Assembly: GCA_025531455.1 (NCBI GenBank)
Contig: JAMYHL010000031.1
Location: forward strand, 186,001-250,000
Direction of reading: 5' to 3'
Origin: Apiotrichum sp. Y4204
Lineage: Eukaryota > Basidiomycota > Tremellomycetes > Trichosporonales > Trichosporonaceae
DNA: 64,000 bases
Shown piece after piece: positions 55,424-64,000 of the stretch. The notes under the pieces were generated by a model. That model had not been told where the DNA came from. It did no database searches and saw only the letters and a program-made list of their open reading frames with translations. The position numbers and the translations under genes are program-made. Within the stretch, counting starts at the first letter, position 1. Each line of letters begins with the position of its first letter.

Positions 55424-57054
55424 TCACGACCATTCATCATCGCTCGCGCGGGCCTTGCCCTTATCCCGCGCTTGACCAGCGACTGCCTGGGAGAGGAGGA
55501 CAAGCATCTCGCCCTGCTTGTCGATTGTGCGTCTCAGCGACTCGATCTGCTCGAGGAGAACCGCCTGGTTCTTCGCGAGCTTGGTGTTGGTGAGATCTCG
55601 ATCGCGCGCAGGCTGCATGACGGCGGGGCGCATATCCGGAGTGAGGCGGTTCGGGTCACCGGCCCACATTTTCGGCATCGGCATCTCATGTGCGTTTGGT
55701 GGCGATCCGCTGCGCCCATTCGAGGTGGGGAGCAGGGGTGCCGAGGCACCTGCTGCCTCCGAGGCTGGCGTTGCCGGTTGTTCTGCTGAGTGGTCAAACG
55801 AGTCACGCGGCGTGTCTTTCCCCGGCTGTCCCACGACGGTCACCATCGCGTCGTAGACTATCGCAAAATTCCGGCCCAGGACAAAGGAGGGAAGCGCGAT
55901 CAGGAGCAGGCCGAACAGAAGGAGAGGGACCGATAGCATCTTGCCGAAGGCAGTATGCGGAACGACATCACCATATCCGGCAGTACTCATGGTAACCAGG
56001 GCGTACCATGCGGTCTGAGGGATCGAGTCGAAGAGCGACACCTCGCCGTCCGAGGTGACAAACGCCTGAAGTGCGGGGTCCCACGTTCCTCGCTCGGCGA
56101 AATAGATGAGGGTGGAGAAGAGCACTAGCACCAAGACAATGAAGTACGAGATGGCGATGAGAGCCTCCTTGGAGCGCCGCACAGCGACGTACATGACCTC
56201 AATGGTGAGCAGCATTTGGTTCTGGTACTTGAACGCGCGGAAGACGCGGAGAAGTCGGAACGTGCGCAGAATCGAGAAGCGGAAGAGAATCATCGTGTCC
56301 TCTTGGCGTATCACCTCGATGTAGTAGGGGAGAATCGCCAACAGGTCGACAATCGCGAAGAACGATGTCACCCATCGGCGGTACTGGCTCCACGAGTCGG
56401 AGTGCGCCAGGCTGCGTGCAATGTACTCCATTGAGAACAGGACGACGAGGGCTGTGTCAAGACCGAACATGGCCCTGACCGTGCCTTGGTCGGTGATGAA
56501 CGCAGGGAGAGTAGAAAGCGTAGTGAGGATAGTACTGTCGTCAGCGATCGCGCAAGCAATGGGTTCACTCATTTGCCACACCCAGCTCACCTAAAGAGAA
56601 TCGCGCCCGTCACAAACAGGTGAATAAACAACGCCTCGCGCCCGCTATTTGGCTCCTCCATGAGAAGATACAGTCTCCGCTTCCACGGACTGCGCATGTT
56701 CGCCGCGATGGTATACGCGTCGTCGCCCTCGTTGAAGCCCAGCAGCTGCCCAAGATCCGGCACCTCGACCTGCTCGGTGCGCTCGTCGAGAAAGTTGTGG
56801 CCGACTTGCGCGTCCGCGTCACCACCAAACGGCATGGAGTTGGAGGGATGGCGTGCGTGCTTTCTTGCCGGCGGCCGTGCACCCGGCGCCGCGAACAGCA
56901 GCGTGCCCGCCGAATTGGGGTGGATCGTGACCTTGCGCGGGCGATTAATGCTCATCGACGGGCGCCCGCCGCTCCCCGGCAGCGCGCTCGTCGCCGCCTC
57001 GGGGGAGGTCAGCTCATACTCCTCGGCGGGCCGGGACAGGGGCGGGTACGACAT
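55424..57054 (-). CDS. Voltage-gated (Kv/Shaker-type) potassium channel
   Basis: Six-helix plasma- or internal-membrane channel subunit. Exons 56591-57054 and 55424-56534, 524 aa from the MSYPPLSR start. The same frame is open about 103 codons further upstream, so the N-terminus is uncertain. A disordered N-tail is followed by S1 across the intron (HLFVTGAILF), S2 TALVVLFSMEYIARSL, S3 SFFAIVDLLAILPYYIEV, S4 with spaced arginines FRFSILRTFRLLRVFRAFKY, pore helix WYALVTMSTAGYGDVVP and S6 VPLLLFGLLLIALPSFVLG. The filter reads TAGYGD and not TVGYGD. The cytosolic C-tail has a likely coiled coil (LLEQIESLRRTIDKQGEMLV). A GTGAGT donor at 57385-57380 hints at an upstream leader exon. Confidence 0.87.
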
Positions 57055-58407
57055 CGGCTGGGTCTCGAGATGGTGAGGATGCAGAAGATTCAGCTGGCCG
57101 GAATTGTTGTCGTCGTGGCCAACGCCGAGAGATCGGCCGCTGGATCTTGGATTTTCGGTTCGGAATTCCGAACTTTTTAAGGTTACGTAAGTGGCTGAGC
57201 GCGCCTGGTTTTGTTTGCTGAGCGGCGAAGGCACGGAGATGGACCGAGTGGACGGGATGGTTGGAGCAATACTCTTGATCGCACCGGCAAGGTTTATGAT
57301 GGTGAGGAAAGAAGTGAGATAATCATCAAAACAGCGTGAAACAAGACACGATGCATACGCCAAAATCCCTCTACTAGCTACTCACTGTTGAATGTGTCTA
57401 GCCACGATGGCTGTTGTTTCCAAATTACCCACGGCCAATACCGTCAGGCCAGCCAACATAGGCCACTGCCTGGCTTCAGCGGACTGATACTCGGTGCGGT
57501 TCACAATTTGCGTCCTGCACACAGTTAATGAGGATTCTGTGTGTGAGTCTGTGCGGCTTTTTAGGATCTGAGGACGGCGACTGTGCACTTGCGCGAGCTA
57601 GCTCAGCTGTCCAGCTCCAACTACCCGCTCAGGCCAGCGCGTCATTGACAGGCCACCGGGCTGAGTGGCATACCCCCCACGACTATCTCACAACGAGCAC
57701 AGCACCAATCTGCCTTCGCCTTTCCACCTTGCACCTTTGCACCTTGCGTCTGTATGAGTCAGCAGATCAGCAACTCGTCTCTCTCGGATCCGTAGTTACA
57801 TACATGCATGAGCAGTTGCCATTCTGGGGATGAAGAGAGATGTTGGGTTAACTCGATTGACTCTACATCCAGTGCAGAAGCAGCATCATCACCAACTGCA
57901 AGCTGCAAGAACAATAGGCAGACAGAAATCGCGCACCAACAAGACGTCAGTCTGATGGAATGATTACGTAATACAGCTGTGCCACACCGACTGGATTCAC
58001 CGATAATCCCGCACCTAGGCTGTGGTGCCCGGCCTGGGCAGATGGCAGCGCAGCACCACCACCACTCGAGTAAGTACCACTCGTGGGGACGCGGGTGATG
58101 ATGGTCATGGAGGCACCAACAAAGAATAATTCAAGTGGGTCACCACCACCTCGAATCAACATCCACTTCTACATAAACACCCCCCTCCATCCACACTCTC
58201 CTCTCCATCCTCGACAACGCATCGCGTCGGGATCAGTGTCGAGGACAGCGTTAGGAACATTGTGCACGCGGCGGTCGCTCCAGCAAGGCTCGATCAGCAG
58301 TTCGCGCAGCGAGAACCTCTCGACGAGACGTTAGGTGGCGGCAGTGGCAACGGCACTGGCGCACACTCCAACTCTTACTCCCCCCTTCTCTCACTCCTCT
58401 GACCATC
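57055..58407. other. Divergent region, channel 5' end and NUP145 promoter
   Basis: 57055-57363 is open in the channel frame and may be leader or extra N-terminus. 57380-57590 holds a splice-donor-like site. The rest contains C/A-rich promoter DNA before NUP145 (58140-58400). No further gene is supported. Confidence 0.4.
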
Positions 58408-61400
58408 ATGTTTGGCTCAACGTGGGGACAAAACACCCAGCAGCAGCAGCAGCAACAGCAGCAGCCCTCGGGCGGCCTGTTTGGCTCCTCGGGCTCGGGA
58501 TTCGGACAGCCCTCGACAGGTGAGTGCCACAGTTGACAGGATCGCATTCCATATTGTCTAACGTCAGGCTTCGGACAACAAACTACAGGATTCGGACAGC
58601 AGCAGCAGCAGCCGCAGCAGCAGACCGGCGGCCTCTTTGGCCAGAGCACCACTAACACGAGCACCGGCTTTGGTGAGTGCGAATCCGTTCATCATCGTCT
58701 AACGCCAGGCTCGGGCGGCTTTGGTCAACAGAACCAGCAGACCAATGCGTTCGGCGCACGTCCCGCGTTTGGCGCAACGGGCTCGTCGCCGTTTGGCCAG
58801 TCCAACACGACCACCTCGGGTGGCGGCCTGTTTGGCAGCAGCAGCAACACGACCGGCGGCTTCGGGCAGACCAACACCGGAACCACTGGCGGTCTGTTTG
58901 GTCAGAAGCCTGCGACCACTGGCTTCGGCACCTCCTCTACTGGTGGAGGCCTCTTTGGAGCGAAGCCGGCAGGAACCGAGGCCGCACCCAGCAACCAGGT
59001 GTACGCTTACACAACCGCGCCCCCGCCTCCCATACCGCAGACTGGAACGGCCGCCCCCCCGTACCAGCCGACTTGGCAGCGCGATCCTCCTGTGATGCCA
59101 GGCCGCGAGGCCCCGCCGCCTCACCTGTTCCACGTAATCTCTGCCATGGAGCCCTACCGCGGAGGCAGCTTCGAGGAGCTCCGCATGCTTGACTACCAGC
59201 AGAACCGCAAGGAGCCGACTGCTCAGCCCGCTGCTGCTACTGGTGGCTTTGGCCAGCCGGCGGCCACTGGTTTCGGCCAGACAAGCACCAGCACCTTTGG
59301 CCAGCCAGCGCAGACCAACGCTTTCGGCGCCAAGCCAACAGGCCTGTTTGGCGCGTCGTCCGGGACCAGCACCTTTGGCTCGGGCACAAATGCGTTCGGT
59401 CAGAACACCTCGGGGACCAGCAGCGGTGGCCTCTTCGGCCAGAGCAACCAGACCAGCACGTTCGGTCAAGGCTCGACCGGCACCTCTGGCGGTCTGTTTG
59501 GCCAGACCAACACACAGCAGCAGAACACTGGAGGCGGCCTGTTTGGCAGCACCGGCTCCAACGCGTTCGGCCAGAACACTCAGCAGCAGCAACAGCCGCA
59601 GCAGCAGACTGGATTCGGTTCGTTTGGCGCCAAGCCCGCCTTTGGCTCGACCACGACCACGACCGGGTTTGGACAGCAGCCGGCTACGACCAACGCTTTT
59701 GGCCAGTCCAGCACGGGCAGCACCGGCTTTGGCTTTGGCCAGAACCAGCAGCAGCAGCAGCAGCAACAGCAGCCCCAGCAGCAGACCGGCGGCCTGTTCG
59801 GCAACACTGCCCAGAACACAACCACTAACGCTTTCGGCCAGCCTGCAGCTCAGAACACCGGCGGCGGCCTCTTCGGCAACACTTCCAACACTGCGACCCA
59901 GTCCGGCGGCCTCTTCGGATCCGCTCCGAAGCCTGGTGGCCTCTTCGGCTCGACACCGTCAGCCGCCCCCGCCACGGGTACGACTACCGGGTTCGGTTTT
60001 GGCAACACCAGCTCCACGCCAGCTACTGGCGGCGGTCTCTTCGGCAGCACAACATCTGCGGCCCCCGCTCAGACGGGTGGTGGTCTCTTTGGCAACACTC
60101 AAGCCGCCGCGCCCGCGACCGGTGGCGGCCTCTTCGGATCCACCGGAACAACGACGCAGCCTGCTGCATCTGGCGGCCTCTTCGGCCAAGCCCCGAAGCC
60201 TGGAGGCCTGTTTGGCTCTACTACCCCCGCTCCCGCGACTGGCACCACCGGCTTCACTGGATTCAACACTCAGCCGGCGGCTAACACTGGCGGCGGCCTG
60301 TTTGGTGGCAACACCGCGGCGCCGGCCACCTCGTCTCTGTTCGCGCCCAAGCCTGCCGCCCCGAGTGGTGGCCTGTTTGGTAGCACCACCCAAGCTCCCG
60401 CCACGACGAGCATGTTCAACCAGAGCCAGCCGGCTTCGACTGGTCTCTTCGGCAGCACCAACCAAGCTCCCTCCGGTGGTCTGTTTGCCAACAGCACCCT
60501 CGGCCAGTCGAATGCTGCGCCGCAGCAGCAGCTCACCGCCTCGGTCGACCAGAACCCGTATGGCCGCAATGAGCTCTTCGCGTACCAGGGCCAGAAGCTC
60601 GAGACCGGCTCGGTCAACAAGAAGCCGGCGCTTCCCCCGCTGACCGCGTCTTCGTTCCGTGTCACCCCGTCCAAGACGCGTGTCACCCAGCTCCGCGGCT
60701 TTGGCTCGCCTCTCAGCTCGTCTCAGAACCTTGGCCGTTCCTCAAGCCCTGCCCTGTCATCCTCGGCACGCTCGCTCGTCGGCTCCCCCGCGCCTTCGGA
60801 CCGCTACAAGGGTCTCACGGACGCGGCACTCTCGCCGAACGCGTTCATCCCCCGCCCCAACGTCAAGAAGATAACCGTTGCGCCGCCCAAGGCGTCCGTC
60901 AACGGCGGCGACGACCCGCTGGAGTCCGTTCTCGGCAAGTCTGCGCTCAAGAGCTCGCTTAACGGATCTGCACCTCCTACCCCCGAGATTGCGGCGCCGG
61001 CTCGCCTCGAGGACACCCCCACGCGCCGACCCCAGTCGGTCCAGCCTCTGGACAACCTGCGGACCTCCAACTCTGTCGCTGTCTCGGAGCGCCCTCTCAA
61101 GCGCGGCGACTACTGGTGCCGGCCCAAGCTCGACAAGCTGCGCCAGCTGTCGCATGAGCAGCTCAGCAGCATTGAGGGCTTCACCGCCGGTCGCAAGGGA
61201 TACGGTGAAGTGACTTTCCTTGAGCCCGTTGACCTGACCGGTCTGCCTTCCCTGAGCGACTTCCTCGGCAGCGTCATCATCTTCGAGTCGCTGGAGCTTA
61301 TCGTCTACCCCGAAGACACCACCACTAACAAGCCGCCTGTTGGCAAGGGTCTCAACGTCCCCGCCCGGATATCGCTCGAGAACTGCTTCTTCCGCGACAA

Positions 61401-64000
61401 GGCTGGTCAGGCCGTCACTGACCCCACCGACAAGCGGTACCAGCGCCAGATCAAGCGCATGAAGTCGATTGCCAACACCGAGTTTATCTCGTTCAGTGAT
61501 GACGGCGTGTGGACCTTCAGGGTTGAGCACTTCTCCCGTTACGGTCTCACGCAGGAGAGCGACGACGATGATGAGGACGAGGACATGGACGAGGGCGTTG
61601 CGTCGCCGCCCAAGTACTCTGACGAGGACGACGAGGACTTTCTCCCGCCGACCAAAAGTCTCCACGACAACATGATGGACATGGAGCACGACAGCGGCCT
61701 CGACGGCACCGAGACATCGGAGAGCATGGAGGACGAGGAGGAGGAAGAGGACTCGTTCACGTCGGAGAGCAACGACAACGAGTGGGACCAGACACTCAAG
61801 ACCCGCCTCGGCTCGCAGGGTATGCGCAACCTCCGCGCTATGCAGGCCTCGTTTTTCGGCAACGAGAAGCGCACCCAGCAACCCTCTGCCCTCGACACGA
61901 AACGTGCACTGATCGCACGCGCAGTCAAACGCGACCAGGCGGGTTTTGATCTCGCCGAGGAGAGTGAAGCGGAGCTTGACGATCGGGCCGTCAAGCGCGC
62001 CTCCTTCGGCGAGTCGACACGCCCACCCAAGCTCCGCCAGCCGCGCAAGTATGCGAGGGTGCCGCTGGCTGAGAGCAGCATCGACAGCAGCGTGCGCGTC
62101 GACGCGGGGCTCTGCCTTGGGCGCTCATTCCGCGCCTCGTGGGGGCCGAACGGAGAGCTGGTTCACATGGGCAAGATTTGCGGTCCAAACGCAAAGTTTG
62201 CCGCGTCGCCGGACGCCGTGGTCTACGTCGAGCAGGTGCCGCTGCTGGCGGATTCGAAGACGGTAGAGCGCCAGCGTGCGGACCGCCTGTTGGAGCTGTT
62301 GCTCGAGCACACAGCTGTGGAGAATCAGGATGACGAGCCGGCGGCGTTCACCGACACATCAATCCGGTTCCGCCAGTTTGCGGCACTGTTTGACGCCGGC
62401 GACCGCTCGCACGAGGCGAATGTGTGGCGTCTTGGACAAGCGCTCTTTGATGAGATCGATCTCGGCCTGCCGAACGGTACATCAGACGATGTCCACCAGC
62501 GCGTTCTCGAGGTCCGCCGGAAACTCGCCCTCTCCAAGTGGCTTGAGGATGCCGTTGCCCCAGCTGTCGATCTCGACCTTGCCAAGGCGGGCGATAACCG
62601 GCCTGCCAAGGTGTTCGCGCTCCTGACAGGAAACCAGCTCGACCGCGCCGTGCAGTCTGCCCTTGACGGCAACGACATGCGCCTCGCGACGCTCGTGTCG
62701 CAGGCTGGCGGATCCGACGTCTTCCGCGCCGAGATGCAGCGCCAGCTCGACGACTGGACAAAGTACAAGAGCGACCCGCTGATTGGATACGAGTACCGGA
62801 AGCTGTATGCCTTGCTTGCTGGCATCACCGATGTCTCCCAGCCGGACGTGCTTGTTGCCGAGGACCTCGACTGGAAGCGCGCCTTTGGTCTGCATCTCTG
62901 GCATGGATGTGCGTTCGACCAGAGCATCGCCGATGTGCAGGCGAGCTACGCTGCCGCACTTGAGGCCAACCCAGCCCCCGCCAGCCCACTTCCGCCCTAC
63001 ATCGAGAACAAGGGGGCACCGAAGTGGAACCTGCCGGAGTCGACCGACGTGCTCTACAACCTCATCCGGATGTACTCTGACCTTGGGGTCCCTCTCGACG
63101 ACGTCCTCGCCGCTCGCGGTGCGTCCCCGTCCCCCACCGACTTCCGCCTCCCGTGGCACCTCTACCTCGTTCTTCGCCAGGCTCTCCAGAAGCGCGACTT
63201 TGCGGACCGCGAGGAGGAGGATGACGAGGGCTTCGCGTATTCCGCGACCGCGAACCAGGTGACTGGCGCGTATGCTGCGCAGCTGGAGGAGGAGGGTCAG
63301 TGGACGTGGGCCGCATTTGTGCTTCTCCACCTTGAGAAGGCCGAGTCCCGGCGGGAGGCCATCCGTGCCCTTCTCTTCCGCCACCCCGAGCCTACTCCGA
63401 CTGAGCAGGATTTCCTCACCTCCAAGCTCCGCATTCCATGGGCGTGGCTGCACGAGGCACGTGCGGCAAGCCTTGCCGCTAGCGGTGATGCGTACCGCGA
63501 GTACTACGAGCTCATTCCCGCGGGCCTCGCCGACCGGGCTCAGCGCACGCTTGTCACCAAGCTCGCTCCTGAGGCCGTTCTGCGCGACGACCACGCACTC
63601 CTCCGCCGCCTGTGCGAGGCTCTCGAGCCACTGCAGCCCACAGCATGGGAGTACAACGGCGGTCTCTTCCTCGACTACCTTGACATTGTCACGCGTGTGC
63701 GCCCGCTCCTTACTGCCGTTCTCAAGGCTGGCGAGTCCGCCGACCCGGTCGAGGCGTCCACCCTTGCCGGTCTCGCGAAGAACCTCCCGCGTGTGCTGCA
63801 GCTCCTCCCCGCCCTCTTCCGCGACCGTGACGACGTGCAGCAGGTCGCGTCTCTCAGCGACATGCTCTCCGAGCTCCAGATGATTGCCACGCACCTTCAC
63901 GCTGCTGGATATATACCCCGCCCACCCGTCTCCGACCTCCTCGTCGACAAGGACCGTCTCCACCTCCTGCAGGGCGCCGCGACTGAGAGCTTTGAGCGCT
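58408..64000 (+). CDS. NUP145: NUP98-96/NUP145 nucleoporin precursor (autoproteolytic), 3' end missing
   Basis: Precursor of a mobile GLFG nucleoporin and a Y-complex scaffold subunit. Exons 58408-58519, 58568-58672 and 58709 to the window edge, over 1836 codons without a stop. N-part: poly-Gln and many GLFG/FG repeats. The GLEBS Gle2/Rae1-binding segment is at about 168-240 (NQVYAYTTAPPP to AMEPYRGGSFEELRMLDY). The autoproteolytic domain is at about 870-1020 (DYWCRPKLDKLRQLS to VEHFSRYGL). The HF|SR site (61528-61536) predicts cleavage after residue 1014. Then an acidic linker and the Nup96/Nup145C helical scaffold (from about 1100, with FRQFAALFD, WHLYLVLRQALQKRDF, LLHLEKAESRREAIRALLFR). 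The C-terminus lies outside the window. Confidence 0.95.

Noticed and set aside
59189..60643. Long Ser/Arg-rich open frame on the plus strand
   Set aside because: Out-of-frame shadow of the GLFG repeat coding region of NUP145.
62482..63963. 493-codon open frame on the minus strand
   Set aside because: Antisense to the well-supported NUP96-type scaffold; no family features.

Overview
The window is 64 kb of fungal nuclear DNA. GC-rich codons, an intron in nearly every gene, and a set of recognisable yeast/basidiomycete orthologues point to a basidiomycete yeast of the Tremellomycetes. A Trichosporonales-type genome is my best guess, but it is an inference from gene style and not a proven identification. 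I see no transposon, rRNA, tRNA or CRISPR array. Introns are mostly 28-110 nt, usually start GTGAGT, and very often end with a branch-site motif fused to the acceptor (CTRAC, 2-5 nt, CAG). I used this signature to build the gene models. Exon lengths were checked for reading phase in every spliced model.

Layout: TAO3/Furry homologue (minus, runs off the left edge at base 1); two amino-acid/choline-type permeases (plus, 8.4-10.3 and 11.3-13.5 kb), each behind a group of GATA-factor sites; STE6-type peptide exporter (minus, 13.7-18.4 kb) with an apparent 1-nt frameshift; an enolase-superfamily sugar-acid dehydratase (plus, 19.9-21.6); a ferric-reductase-type flavocytochrome (minus, 22.1-25.1); a 4.7-kb stretch without a supportable gene, ending in a 48-nt poly-G run; PMP3 with an 11-nt micro-exon (minus, 29.7-30.4); SRP receptor beta (minus, 30.8-32.0); coactosin (plus, 32.4-33.3); DSK2 ubiquilin (plus, 33.8-35.4); an unknown protein built from an internally duplicated module (minus, 35.8-37.6); UTP5 (minus, 38.5-40.6) and HAS1 (plus, 41.7-43.5), two ribosome-biogenesis genes in divergent arrangement.

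From 43.7 to 53.3 kb lies the most unusual region. Three paralogous Fe(II)/2-oxoglutarate-dioxygenase-type genes are all on the minus strand. They share the same two-exon structure, an alanine-rich N-terminal helix region and a TGAGTCAAC-like promoter element 190-300 bp upstream. One copy has an in-frame TGA just before the distal iron-binding histidine. Between the copies lie a secreted beta-trefoil lectin, a doubtful small ORF and an RSR1-type small GTPase. The window ends with YTH1/CPSF30 (minus, 54.1-55.1), a Kv-type potassium channel (minus, 55.4-57.1) and the NUP98-96/NUP145 nucleoporin precursor (plus, 58.4 kb to beyond the right edge).

Functionally this is mainly housekeeping: polarity (TAO3, RSR1), uptake (permeases, ferric reductase), ribosome assembly (UTP5, HAS1), secretion (SRP receptor), proteasome delivery (DSK2), mRNA 3'-end formation and export (YTH1, NUP145). 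The accessory part is the dioxygenase paralogue cluster.
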